Shown: piece by piece, positions 10,282 through 20,019 of the stretch
Layout: each line of letters starts with the position of its first letter
Numbering within the stretch: position 1 is the first letter of the stretch
From: Isochrysis galbana
Lineage: Eukaryota > Haptophyta > Isochrysidales > Isochrysidaceae
Length of the DNA: 35,976 nt
Direction: 5' to 3'
Assembly (NCBI GenBank): GCA_018136815.1
Contig: CM030934.1
Coordinates: 7,111,901 to 7,147,876, forward strand
The notes under the pieces: model-generated
What the model was told of the DNA's origin: nothing
Database searches by the model: none
The model's input: the letters and a program-made list of their open reading frames with translations, nothing else
Translations under genes and position numbers: made by a program

Positions 10282-10300
10282 CTATCGTTATAAACGATAG
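10282..10300 (+). promoter_or_regulatory. Palindrome enclosing TATAAA, just before the LINE ORF
   Basis: CTATCGTTATAAACGATAG has perfect 8-bp arms (CTATCGTT/AACGATAG) around ATA, with TATAAA at 10289-10294. The ORF's ATG is only 5 bp downstream, too close for a normal TATA-to-start distance unless translation begins further in. It may be the element's 5' end or a cap-proximal hairpin. Confidence 0.4.
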
Positions 10301-10304
10301 GGTC

Positions 10305-12362
10305 ATGGAGCGCGCCACGCTCCCACCCTCTCCCGCCGCCCACCCCGCCGCGCCGACCGACCACGACATGACAGACGCTGCGCAGCCGCAGCGCCCTCCA
10401 GCCAGGGCCAGGCCAGCCCAGGTGCCCGCGAGCCACGGCCCGAGCCGAGCCCACACAGCCACAACGACAGAACACAACCCAACAACACACAACACACAAG
10501 CACAGCCAGGCCAGCACAAGCGAACCAGCGCACAGCCAGATCCACAACGCGAAACCTCCCATAGGGAAAGCCTCCGGGCTGGGCCCCTACAACGCCACGG
10601 CACTGACCACGTGCGCAAGCACGAGGCACAGGCCCGGCCGGTCGAACAGACCACCAGCAACATACAACTGCATCCATGCAACAACAACTGCATGGCCCAA
10701 CACACCGAGAAGCCCATAGGGACACATGGCCAAGCAGAAACATGTGGAAGGTCAGACTACAATCCCAACCCAATCACACGCGGCACGAGAGCCCGTGATG
10801 ACGCAAACGAACCGCACGGACAGACAAGCGAGTTGCACACTCAGACAACAACACACCCAACACCTCTGGCACACCAGAGGCTACGCACACCACAAACACT
10901 CAAAAAGGAGGGGGCCGAGAGGGACCCCAACACAAGACACGTCCCAAACAAGACATCTCCCCAAGCAACAAAGCAACTACCCCGAAGACTCCCACCCCGC
11001 GGATACGCACAGGTAACCCCCCAAGGAGGGGACGAACAAGAAGCTGAGCAAGAATACCAACATGACTATTCACAAATCATTATGACCTTCACCTCCACGG
11101 ACCGCGGAATTAAAATCAAAGACGAAGAGGCCTTCAGCGCCATCGTGGCGCATCTCAACAAACTCGAGGGCGTCGACCTCGAGCCGGAGTTTCTAGCGAA
11201 AAGCTCGTCGGGACCGTGGGAGGTCCTGGTCTCGGCGGACTGCGCACAACAATACAAAGCCAAATTCAAGGACCAAGGCGTCTTCGCGATCCACGAGGTC
11301 AAGTACCCCATGATCGTCAAATTCCAAACACTTGACGACAAGGCTCGCGAACTCCCTCAAGCGTCATCCAAATCGCTAGCCATTGCTTTCAAAGACGTTA
11401 CTGCGCACCTCGTAGTACGTAACTACAAGTTCGAGTTGAAAGACTCCATCACCATCACCTCGCTGGCTAAGGCGCTCGAAAACCAGGGATTCGTCTTCCT
11501 GCAGGGCAACCAAGAACGCTCCAAAGTGCTAACCAAGGAGGGAGTCATCGTAACCCAAGGCAAAAAAGAGGTCTACCACCTGTACGTAGCACCGAAGACG
11601 GGCAACTTCACGACCTTCGACTTTCCACGCAAAATCATACTTAACATCAACAACAACCCCTACCCACTCGACTACGCGGTACGCGACTGCAAAGATCTCG
11701 GTGGAGACATCAAGAACATGTGCATCCACGCCGGCCCGAAAGGGTGCAAAGGATACCACAAGAACTACGCGCTTGCCATCGCGCCGCCGCTTCGCGTCTG
11801 CGTGTGCGAAGAGGAACGACAGGCACGCCTGAACCGTGAGCAAGCACGCCGGATGGCGCCCCCGAAACGCACACTACACGAGGTGATCGCCCCGGACTCG
11901 GGAGCGAAGTGCACGCGTTTCCCGATGGGCAAATGCCCCATGAACATCAAGGGCAAGCGATGCAACCGCTCACACGGCCTGGAAGAAGCGTGGTCCGGCG
12001 AGACATGCATCATCCCGTGCGCCTTTCCACGCATCGAAGACATGCCTCCGGCTAAACGCCCGAAACACGGACAATGTGCTCTAGGCGGCGGATGCCTCTA
12101 CAGGCACAAGTGCGCCGCCCACACCCCTAGAGCCCCGCGGCCCAACGGCACTAGACACGCCCACATGAAATTCAACTCTACTCTCGGCTACCCAGGTGAG
12201 GGACCGGTGACGGTCGTCACGTACAACCTGAACGGCGCGGGGAGCGGCGCCCTGGGATCAGTGCTTGCTCAAGCGCGCAAGGCCAAGGTCGACATCCTCC
12301 TCCTTCAGGAGCTGGCGTTCAGGCCCACTCGCAAATTCTTTACGGTTACGGGTAGAGCGTGA
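10305..12362 (+). CDS. LINE-type retrotransposon ORF, truncated in the endonuclease
   Basis: A 685-residue frame from ATG 10305 (MERATLPPSPAAH). Residues 1-240 are rich in Thr, Gln, His and Pro, encoded by A/C-rich DNA. Residues about 255-495 form a globular region of unknown fold, likely an ORF1p-like nucleic-acid-binding part. Residues about 535-606 carry Cys/His clusters suited to zinc binding: CTRFPMGKCPMNIKGKRCNR then SH, and CALGGGCLYRHKCAAH. From about residue 634 the reading is the start of an exonuclease-endonuclease-phosphatase domain: VTVVTYNLNGAG gives the catalytic Asn motif and VDILLLQEL the catalytic Glu. It then stops after AFRPTRKFFTVTGRA, so most of the endonuclease and the whole reverse transcriptase are missing. 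No continuation is visible in the other frames downstream. The 5' end faces the telomere. This is a non-autonomous remnant. Confidence 0.8.
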   Translation: MERATLPPSPAAHPAAPTDHDMTDAAQPQRPPARARPAQVPASHGPSRAHTATTTEHNPTTHNTQAQPGQHKRTSAQPDPQRETSHRESLRAGPLQRHGTDHVRKHEAQARPVEQTTSNIQLHPCNNNCMAQHTEKPIGTHGQAETCGRSDYNPNPITRGTRARDDANEPHGQTSELHTQTTTHPTPLAHQRLRTPQTLKKEGAERDPNTRHVPNKTSPQATKQLPRRLPPRGYAQVTPQGGDEQEAEQEYQHDYSQIIMTFTSTDRGIKIKDEEAFSAIVAHLNKLEGVDLEPEFLAKSSSGPWEVLVSADCAQQYKAKFKDQGVFAIHEVKYPMIVKFQTLDDKARELPQASSKSLAIAFKDVTAHLVVRNYKFELKDSITITSLAKALENQGFVFLQGNQERSKVLTKEGVIVTQGKKEVYHLYVAPKTGNFTTFDFPRKIILNINNNPYPLDYAVRDCKDLGGDIKNMCIHAGPKGCKGYHKNYALAIAPPLRVCVCEEERQARLNREQARRMAPPKRTLHEVIAPDSGAKCTRFPMGKCPMNIKGKRCNRSHGLEEAWSGETCIIPCAFPRIEDMPPAKRPKHGQCALGGGCLYRHKCAAHTPRAPRPNGTRHAHMKFNSTLGYPGEGPVTVVTYNLNGAGSGALGSVLAQARKAKVDILLLQELAFRPTRKFFTVTGRA

Positions 12363-12905
12363 GCGCGCGTGGCGGGGAGGGGGGGAGCGGGGGGACGAAT
12401 CGCACCATTTCTTGGCGAAGATTTGCGTAGCGTCAGGTAGTCCCCCCCCGGACCTTTTTTATTGGGCATCGCGCCACGGTCAAAAAATGCAGCCCAACCC
12501 TTGCACTGGTAGTTGCAAGAAGCCCCTGTTTGACCGCCCTAATTGTGAGAACTGCCGGACAGACTCTCTGTGCATCGCCTTGGCGACTTACCAGATCGCT
12601 AGGGACTGGAGCACACCGCTCCGCCCCTTTCCAGGCCCCTAAGTCGCGCACGAGGAGAGCGTGGGAGTGGCGGCCGCAGGCGGGGGGGGGCATTAGCATA
12701 GCAATGGGCACGAGCATACGTCCACGTAGTAACAGACCCAAGGCCGCGCGCGTGGCGAGAATATTGAGAAGTTTGTTTTTTCCTCGGGCCGACTTCCCTT
12801 CCCTTCTGTGTTGTGTGGATACTGCGCGCTTCCTGCCATTCTCCCTCTTGAGCACGCCACTACGCAACGCCATCGTGCTGACACACATGCGCTCTGCACT
12901 CTCTA
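12363..12905. other. Gene-free stretch between LINE remnant and kinase 3' end
   Basis: No gene. It begins with G-runs (12374-12395), has TTTTTTATTGGGC at about 12457, a CTTGCA...TGCAAG hairpin at about 12499-12518, and CTGTTTGACCGCCCTA (12526-12541) shared with 3616-3631. It includes the 3' flank of the minus-strand kinase gene. Confidence 0.55.
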
Positions 12906-14615
12906 TCATCTTCCTCCTCGGTACCCACCGTAGCCAATATTGCCCCCTGCCCCATAAGAGGGCGCCCCGCCGGGTGCTCCGTAGCCCCCTTGACTTGGCG
13001 CGCCGTAGGAAGGCTTCGAGGAGCCATAGCAGCCACCACTTCCGCCATATCCTTGTTGGCCGGAGCCAGTCGGTGCTGTGGCGTAGGACGGCTTGGGTGC
13101 GCCATAGCCGCCACTGCCGCAGCTGGCACACGGCTGATACGAGAGCGGCGGCGCACCGTATTGGGAGGAGCCGCCATATCCGGCCAAGCTGGATGGCTTC
13201 GAACCATAGCCGCCTCCATAACCGCCGCTTCCGCTGCCGTTTCCACTGCCATTCCCGCTGCTGCCGTATCCACCGCTGCCGTATCCACCACTTCCATACC
13301 CGCCACCGCCGTAGCTGCCAGAGCCGTATCCCGATCCATATCCACCGCTCGGTCCCGACCCGTATCCACCGCTCGGTCCCGACCCGTAGGATCCGCTGCC
13401 ATATCCTGCACTGCCATACTTTGGAGCAGCAGCGGCAGGCGGCACCCCGTACCCTGACCCCTGCAATGCTCCACCTGGCGGTCGGTAGCGCGACTGCTGC
13501 GCTAGTCTGCTTGGCGGGTTCGAGGAGCCCGGATGGGAAGGTGGGTTGGAGCGGTTGGAGCCGGGTTGCGGATTTGCGCGCTGGGCGGGCTGGGCCGGCG
13601 CGGAGAGGCCGCCCTTGAACTCGCCAGCGTGGCGCTCATTCTCGTAGGAGAGCTTGGTTGTGCCGATCTTGACATCCTGCTTCCGGTCGTCGTGGGTGTT
13701 GGGGCGCGATCCATGCGCCGAGCCGCCTGCGGGACCGAGTGGCGGCTCGGGCTGCTGGCCAGAGAGGAAGAATGAGTGGCCGAGAGCCTGCGCGGCAGTA
13801 GGCCGCTTGGCCGGGTCCCAACGCATCATCTCGGTCATGAGGTCGATGGCCTCGGGCGAGGCGGAGGGCACTATTTGGCTGAGCGGCGTCGCGACAAACT
13901 GCGGAAACTTGAAGTTCATGTTTTGAGCGAGGGCGAGGCCCTGCTTCCACGAGTTTGCAGTCGGCGTGCCGAGGACAGAGCAAATCTTGTAAATCTCGTC
14001 GGCCTCTGACGTGCCCGGGAAGAGGGGTCGGAGCGTGAACATCTCGCACATGATGGTTCCGATGGCCCAGACGTCGATCGGCGCCGTGTAAGATGGCGCG
14101 CGCAGCAGCACCTCGGGCGCGCGGTACCATCGCGTGGAGACATAGTCGGTGTAGGGTGGCTTGGAGCGGATCTCTCTGGCCAGACCGAAGTCAGCCATCT
14201 TGAGCGTGTTTCCGGAGACAAGCATGTTCTCCGGCTTGATGTCCCTGTGGAAGAAGCCGTGCTTGTGCATGTAGGCGAGCGCCTGCAGCATCTGATAGCT
14301 CATGTTGCGCACCTTGGACTCGGGAAAGTGCTTCTCGCGGTCCTTGCAGAGCTGGTAGAGGTTCATGTCAAGGAACTCGAAGACGAAGTAGAGTATGTCG
14401 TTCTCGCGGATGACCTCCTTGAGCTTGACGATGTTGGGGTGGCTCATCTTGCGGAGGCTCTGCACCTCGCGCAGCTGCATGCACTCCTCCCACGAGTAAA
14501 ACTTCTTCTTCATGCGCTTGATCGCGACAACCTCGCCGCTCGTCTTATTGACCGCCTTCACGACCGAGCCATACGTCCCGTCGCCCAGCGGCTTGATCGT
14601 CTTGTACCTGTTCAT
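12906..14615 (-). CDS. MAK/ICK (RCK-family) ciliary protein kinase
   Basis: A complete, intronless 569-residue Ser/Thr kinase. The domain fills residues 1-287 with all catalytic elements: Gly-loop GDGTYG (11-16), Lys33 in VAIKRM, Glu50, HRD at 123-125 in [13 protein letters not shown] at 142-144, and APE at 166-168. The activation loop has TDY (156-158), the TxY motif of the MAK/ICK group, and [13 protein letters not shown] is diagnostic of that family rather than MAPK or CDK. Family members (MAK and CILK1 in animals, LF4 in Chlamydomonas, DYF-5 in worms) act in cilia, limiting their length and controlling IFT turnaround. Residues about 290-400 are Pro/Ser-rich; about 400-569 is a Gly/Tyr/Ser low-complexity tail of GYGSG-type repeats, unusual in composition and prion-like. 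The start is the ATG at 14615, at the normal position before the Gly-loop. It diverges from IFT57 with 1,247 bp between them. Confidence 0.95.
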   Translation of the reverse strand: MNRYKTIKPLGDGTYGSVVKAVNKTSGEVVAIKRMKKKFYSWEECMQLREVQSLRKMSHPNIVKLKEVIRENDILYFVFEFLDMNLYQLCKDREKHFPESKVRNMSYQMLQALAYMHKHGFFHRDIKPENMLVSGNTLKMADFGLAREIRSKPPYTDYVSTRWYRAPEVLLRAPSYTAPIDVWAIGTIMCEMFTLRPLFPGTSEADEIYKICSVLGTPTANSWKQGLALAQNMNFKFPQFVATPLSQIVPSASPEAIDLMTEMMRWDPAKRPTAAQALGHSFFLSGQQPEPPLGPAGGSAHGSRPNTHDDRKQDVKIGTTKLSYENERHAGEFKGGLSAPAQPAQRANPQPGSNRSNPPSHPGSSNPPSRLAQQSRYRPPGGALQGSGYGVPPAAAAPKYGSAGYGSGSYGSGPSGGYGSGPSGGYGSGYGSGSYGGGGYGSGGYGSGGYGSSGNGSGNGSGSGGYGGGYGSKPSSLAGYGGSSQYGAPPLSYQPCASCGSGGYGAPKPSYATAPTGSGQQGYGGSGGCYGSSKPSYGAPSQGGYGAPGGAPSYGAGGNIGYGGYRGGR

Positions 14616-15862
14616 CGCACCCCGCGTCTCCCCCCCCCCCTTCCCTCAGCCCCTCCCCGCTCTCCCTCCGACCGCCCGGCCTCGCAACGCCTCCCGGCTC
14701 CCTTGAGAACCTTTCCCGCCCCCCCCTGCCAGCCCCTTCGCCCTTTCTTTCCTCCCCACCCCTCTGCCTTGTGCCTGCAGCCTGAGAGTCCTGGGCGCAC
14801 CCTCTGAGCCAACGGGGCGGAGGGGAGACGAGAGAGGAGAAGAGGAGAAGAGAGAAAGAGCGAGAGAGAGAGAGACAGAGAGGGAGACGAGAAGAGTGGA
14901 GGCGATACAAGAAGATCGAGAGGGTGGTGGGAGAAGAGAGAGGGAGAGAGAGCGAGGGAGAGAGGCACGACACACAGGGGAAGCGGCGCCGCGCGTCAAG
15001 AAGAAAGGCCGAGAGAGAGTAAAGAGAAGAGAAGAGAGGGAGAGAGAGGGAGAGGGGGAGAGAGAGGGAGGGAGAGGGAGAGAGGGCGGGAGAGAGGGCG
15101 AGAGAGGGCGAGAAGGAGAGGGAAGTAGCCAGAGAGTAGAATAGAGAGGGAGAGCGGAGAGAAGCGGGCGGCGCAGCCTCCCTCCCTCTCGCCCCTCCCC
15201 CCCCCCCCCCCCCCCCCTCCCAGAAATAGAAGCCAAACGGCAAGGCCCCCAACGCGCGCCCTCTCCCCCCTCCCCCCCCACTCCCTCGTCCCTCTCTTCT
15301 CTCCCTCTCCCTCTCTTCTCTTTTCTCTTCTCTCCCACCACCTCTCCCCCTCCCTCTTCCCTCTCATCTCTCCCTCTCCCTCCCTCCTCTCTTCTCTCCC
15401 TCCCCACTCCCTCCTCTCCCTCTCTTCCCTCTCTCTCTCTCCCTCTCTCCCACCCCCTCTCCCCCTCTCCCTTCCCTCTCTCCCTCTCCCTCTCTTCTCT
15501 CTTCTCTCCCCCCCCCAGCTCCCTCTCCCCGAAATAGCTCCCCCCCCGCCCCCCGGCCTCTCTCCCTCTCAACGACCCTTCTCTCCCCCCCGTCCCCCTC
15601 TCCCTGGCCGCCGCTGCCCAGACCCGCAGACACCCCCACACACACAGAGGGAGAGCGGGAGGGGAAGGAGGGCAAACAGGGGCGGGGTGGGTGGTGGCGC
15701 GAGATCTGACTGGAGACTCCTTCCCGCAGGCAATCTGCCCACCAGCAACACACTCCCCACCGCTGAGCGCACACCGCCAGCAGCCTCTCTCTCTCTCCCT
15801 CCCTCCCTCCCTCCCTCCCTCCCTCCCTCCCTCTCCCTCTCTCTCTTTCTCCGCCCCTCTCC
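14616..15862. other. Divergent intergenic region of kinase and IFT57, GA- then CT-rich
   Basis: On the plus strand 14820-15140 is almost all purine (GAGAGG-type repeats) and 15175-15600 almost all pyrimidine (TCTCCC-type), with a C-run at about 15197-15218 near the switch. A (TCCC)n tract follows at about 15795-15835. As a result each gene has a pyrimidine-rich leader on its own sense strand. No TATA box or RFX X-box was found by eye. Frames across this region are low-complexity artefacts. Confidence 0.7.
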
Positions 15863-17296
15863 ATGGCGGACGAACCGCAGATCCTCGCAGCCGACGCCTC
15901 CGCCGCCTACCTGCTGATGGAGGAGATCCTCGAGCGGCTCAAGATGCTCGACTACGAGCTCGCCTTCTCGTCGTTCCGCCCGCTCTCTCACACCTACTTT
16001 GCGATGGCGACGCCCAACCCCAACGAGCAGTTCTTCTACTTCATGTCGCTCTGTTCCTGGCTGATGGGGTTGCTCGGCGTGCAATGGGAGACACCCTCGC
16101 AGATGGACGACCCCAACTCCGCTGCAGCCTCGCTCTATGGCAAGCTGCAGGAGGTGGGGGCGCCCACAAGCTTTGGCGGCTGGCAAAAGCTCAAGCAGGG
16201 GTATGGTGAGCCCTGCTGCATCATCCTCAAGTGGCTTCTCGAGCAGGTGGGCTGCGGAACCATCGCACGCGCCACGCGGAACAGCGGGACATGCGCATGC
16301 ACACTTTGCTGCCCCTGATCAAACCCGACGGCACTCACGCTATGTTGCGGTGCACAGATCCCGATTGAGTTCAAGCCGGCCATACACACGGAAGAGGCCG
16401 AGTATGAGGAGGCGGCCGTCGACGACGAAGCGGTCGACGAAGTGGGGGACATGGCTGACGAGGTGCGACGCGCTAACCGCCGGAACGCCACGAGCGTTCC
16501 CGCCGCGCCATCACGCACGCCGGGATTCCCCCTCCCACACTCAGCCCCCCTCCCACGTCCCAAGCAGGTCGGTGACGCGGAGAACGAGGAGGAGGAGTAC
16601 TATCATGGCGGCGGGGATGCTCCGGGCGGCGGCGGGCGGCCGGGAAAGCTGACCGACGCCATCCTCGAGGCGCAGGTCGAGCCCGAGGCTTGGCGTGTCG
16701 AGCTGGAGCGGGTGACGCCACAGCTCAAGATGCAGGTCCTCTCTGATCCCAAGGAGTGGCGGAATAGACTGGTCAACACCAAGTCGCACCAACAGACGCT
16801 GCAGGCGCTTGCGCCCGAGACCAACACGGTGCTCGAGCGGCTATCGGATGATCTGGACCGCACACTGCAGGCCATCAAGAAGGCCGAGCAGAAGCTCAAC
16901 TCGCAGTGCCAGGACGCCGTGTCCGAGTATGTCGACAAGCAAGAGGAGCTCGAGGCGCGCATGGAGGAGTACAATAAGAACTCCGACACGATCAACGCGC
17001 TGACGAATGAGCTTCACTCCGTGTCGGAAGACTTGAGCCGCATTAAAGAGCAAATGGACACGCGCGGGCAATCCATGACTGACACGAGCCCGTTGATCAA
17101 AATCAAGGCGGCGCTCTCCAAGTTGCGCACCGAGACCAAGCAGCTTGAGATCCGTATCGGCGTCTTGACACACACACTCACCGCCAAGAAGGTGAAGGAG
17201 GCTAGCATCTCGCGGGATAAGGAGGCGGCGAGAAAAAACAGAGCCGTCGATGGCGACGATGAGCTTGATGATGATGACGGGATTGACGACCTCTGA
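15863..17296 (+). CDS. IFT57: Intraflagellar transport protein 57 (three exons)
   Basis: IFT57 (HIPPI/CHE-13) is a subunit of the IFT-B peripheral complex that carries cargo into cilia. Proposed exons are 15863-16246, 16358-16462 and 16568-17296, giving about 405 residues against roughly 430 in animals. Exon 1 encodes the N-terminal domain with motifs typical of the family: MEEILERLKMLDYE, NEQFFYFMSLCSWL, GWQKLKQGYGEPCCIILKWL. Exon 2 continues with IPIEFKPAIHTEE and an acidic linker; exon 3 begins VGDAENEEEEYYHGG and runs through EPEAWRVELERVTPQLK into a long coiled coil (about residues 250-385) and an acidic tail. The start ATG lies in CCATGG. Introns are GT-AG, phase 0. It shares a divergent upstream region with a ciliary MAK-type kinase, which fits its role. 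Confidence 0.93.
16247..16357 (+). other. IFT57 intron 1
   Basis: 111 bp, donor CAG|GTGGGC and acceptor TGCACAG|ATCC, phase 0. Reading through leads to a stop at 16316-16318, while splicing joins WLLEQ to IPIEF as expected in the family. Confidence 0.85.
16463..16567 (+). other. IFT57 intron 2 (frame-neutral)
   Basis: 105 bp, donor GAG|GTGCGA and acceptor CCCAAGCAG|GTCG after a pyrimidine-rich stretch, phase 0. It is a multiple of three with no stop, so retention would insert 35 basic/Pro-rich residues into an otherwise acidic linker. That contrast is the reason for calling it an intron. Confidence 0.7.
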
Positions 17297-18210
17297 ACGC
17301 CAGCCGGCTCGCTGGTGCCGTCGCTCAGCGGTCTGCCCGTGTCGCACTGCCCCGGAATCCCGATCGGCTAGGGCGCCCTTGCACTCAGCGTGCCGGCCGT
17401 TCGCGCACCCACTCGACGACGCTCGGTGCGGGTGCACGCATGCATGCGCCAATGCACCTCGCAGGGGTTGAGCCCACCTTGTTCGCGCGTGCATCATCAC
17501 GATATCGCGCGACGCAGTCATGGAGAGGGGTATCCGGCGGATTGGGGAGGGGTGGGTGGGATGTTCTGCCACCATGGGCCACAACGGCGTGGAGAAGTGC
17601 GCTCCACATTGCTGAGCCTGAGCTCTCGAGGCGCCTATCCGCTGAATCATCTATGGTGTATGTTGTTGCATACACTCGCAATCTTCTAAAGGACGCCACG
17701 GCTGTTTTCTTTTTTGCTAGTCGCAACGAGATCAAGATCAAGATGCTACTCTAGACGTCAAGATGAAACAAATCAAACTTCAAACTTAGTTTACTCTTGG
17801 CTAGGTACGACCTCCCACTCTTTGACCTCCGAAGTGCTTTCCCTGATGGGGGAGAACACAAAGCTCGGAGATCTCAAACTAGCTTCGCGGCGCTACGCTG
17901 CTGCCATGCCTTGGCCTTGGCTTTCCGCTGGCGCGCACCATCGACCATCGCACCGCAACCAGGACACGGGAGTTGAAAACCTTCTAATATTGTTGCCGCA
18001 GACGCGGCCGTGGACCCACTACCACTACTTTCACGCAGCAAATAACCTTCCACAGTGGCAGACTAGGGGGGTGGGCCAGCTACTCACGGGAGTTGTATTT
18101 TTTTCGTTTTCGTGAGAGACGACACTCACGGTGGCGGCCGTCGCGGTGAGTGGCCTGTCGAGCCCCCCCGGTGGTGTGGCGGCCATCTGACGCTGGCCCA
18201 TGCCGCGATC

Positions 18211-18310
18211 GGGTAAGAGCCTTCCCCAAACACCCTCAGAGGGTCGCTAGGGGGTCTGGGGGTGGACAGACTTATTCATACGACCCCAATGGCTCTTGCC
18301 CAAAAAAAAA
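18211..18310 (+). other. Long-stem hairpin followed by A10
   Basis: GGGTAAGAGCC (18211-18221) pairs with GGCTCTTGCCC (18291-18301) at 10 of 11 positions, enclosing about 70 nt with further internal C/G complementarity (CCCCAAACACCC with GGGGGTCTGGGGG). A run of ten A follows directly. It could be a foldback element or a small RNA; nothing identifies it. Confidence 0.35.
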
Positions 18311-18840
18311 ACTTCTTGCAATAGTCTCGCCGCACGCGCGACCCTGTTCAGTATCTACCGAGCCACGCCCGCTTCCTTTCCCCCCTCCTCCACCTGCCTT
18401 GCGGCTCGTCCCCTCGTGCTCTACCTAGGGGCTGGGTGTAGTGGGTTTCCAGCGGCAGAGCCGGTGTGTACCGGTTCTCGATAGCCTGTTTCTCACCTTC
18501 CTCCTGTGCCATCGGGCTACCGGCTGTTGTGTGTTTGTTCTTTGTGTTAGGTGCCAGGCGGTGGTGGTTCAGTGCGTCCGAGGGTTGCTGTCAGATGGTG
18601 AGCCGCTCACTGAGCGGTTGTTCGCGGCGGGGGTCGCTTATTTAAGCTAGACGCTCCGCAATGTTGAGGGCTTTCGCTACCAGGGAAAGATTCGTGTTCA
18701 TGACTAAGGCGCCTTTGCCGTTGGTTGTGAAGACGGGGTTGCAGAGATCGAGAGAAGATTTAATCTTCGGCTTCCTTCCCTGGGAGGCTTTGTGTGTGCG
18801 TGCGGTTGAGAATTTGTCCGGAGGCTCACCAAGGCAAGAA

Positions 18841-18920
18841 GCGTTCAATGCCGCCATCACCCCACAGATGGAAAAGCGTTCAATCGCCACCAGCCTACAC
18901 ATGGAAAAGCGTTCGCCACC
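18841..18920 (+). repeat. 33-bp repeat cluster 1
   Basis: Units of the form GCGTTCAATCGCCACCAGCC followed by TACACATGGAAAA: one diverged copy (18841-18875), one full copy (18876-18908), and a partial copy after it. The same unit recurs at 19571-19677. Confidence 0.85.
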
Positions 18921-19570
18921 ATGTCGAACACGCGATGACTACAGACTCATAGGCAGAGGGCCGTTCGACCGAGCCGGCAGCTGACGCGGTCGTGGAAAGG
19001 GTCGTTGATTGTTGCTTGCGGGAAGATGTCTGACAAATCATAGTAAGAGTCGGGTCTGAGGGTGTCTGCCATCGGGCGCTACGAACGAGCGATGAGGTAG
19101 ACTGAAGGTCGGAGGATTGCGACGCGTGGCGTCGGAGAGTAGAGACGAGGCTAGCGAGCGAGCTAGTGGAAGGGAGGGGGAATGAGAATGAGAGCTTCTT
19201 AGGTCCGAGGTAGACGCGGGAGACTACAACGCATGGACTCAAACAGTCTGAGGGCACAGAACCACACAAACTAAACCAAACGGGGCGAAAACTAACCACA
19301 CCGGGATGGACGGCCAGGCGTCGGCACCAGGGCAACTTAGCAACGCGCAGACAATGCGACAGAGGGGTCGGCACAACGAGGGCAGACCTCGCTGGGGAGC
19401 TACGACCGATGGACGAGAGAAGACGAAAGACGGTCATGCTGGAACATTTGATGACATCGAGAGAAAGTAAGAGAAGAGGCGGAACACCAATCGACGAGAC
19501 CTTGAGGCTTAAAATAACCCAATAACCCGCAGGTTAGAAGTAAAAGTCTGTCATCGTATGGAATACGACA

Positions 19571-19677
19571 CACCAGCCTACACATGGAAAAGCGTTCAAT
19601 CGCCACCAGCCTCCAGATGGAAAAGCGAAAAGCGTTCAATCGCCACCACCGACCACCGCCACGCGTATGGAGAAGCG
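19571..19677 (+). repeat. 33-bp repeat cluster 2
   Basis: A partial copy (CACCAGCCTACACATGGAAAA), a full copy from 19592, and a diverged copy after GCGAAAA. It is a direct repeat of cluster 1, about 0.7 kb away. Confidence 0.85.
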
Positions 19678-20019
19678 TCTAGTCCATGCTCTGCACGAGT
19701 GCCCTTGGGCGGGGGGAAATGCTACGACGCATCCGAAGGTCGTTTGCCTTCATTTGGTACCCCTCGTTTCCAAATACGCGATGCGCCGCTCCCGGCACAA
19801 AAAAACTTCTAGTATTTGAGCAAAGGCACCTACCTCACAGTGCTCAACCATGTCTATAAATGGAATGTCGCCTGATGATATAGTACTCAAGCGAATGCAA
19901 TCAATGGATCATAAGAAAGATGGACGAAAACTTTAAAAATTCATAACACCTCTCTTTCCGCCATATGCCAATTCTAAATCTGCCATGCAGGTTATGGCGG
20001 AAGCATTGGACGACATCAG

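Larger units (their letters stand above)
17297..20019. other. Gene-poor stretch with small repeats
   Basis: I see no credible gene in this 2.7 kb. Frames present are short and lack protein character. It contains a long hairpin with an A-run (18211-18310), a CCGCTCA/TGAGCGG hairpin (18603-18617), a GCTTATTTAAGC palindrome (18636-18647) upstream of an ATG at 18661, and two clusters of a 33-bp repeat (18841-18920, 19571-19677). An upstream exon of the cytochrome b561 fragment could lie here but was not recognised. Confidence 0.5.

Noticed and set aside
12530..13618. Plus-strand frame rich in Arg, His and Ser
   Set aside because: Antisense shadow of the Gly/Tyr repeat tail of the kinase.
14616..15862. 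RFX X-box for the ciliary gene pair
   Set aside because: I found no convincing GTNRCC-RGYAAC type pair by eye in this region.
18895..19437. 180-codon minus-strand frame
   Set aside because: No recognisable motif, Ser-rich composition, overlaps a repeat cluster; no reason to prefer it over chance.
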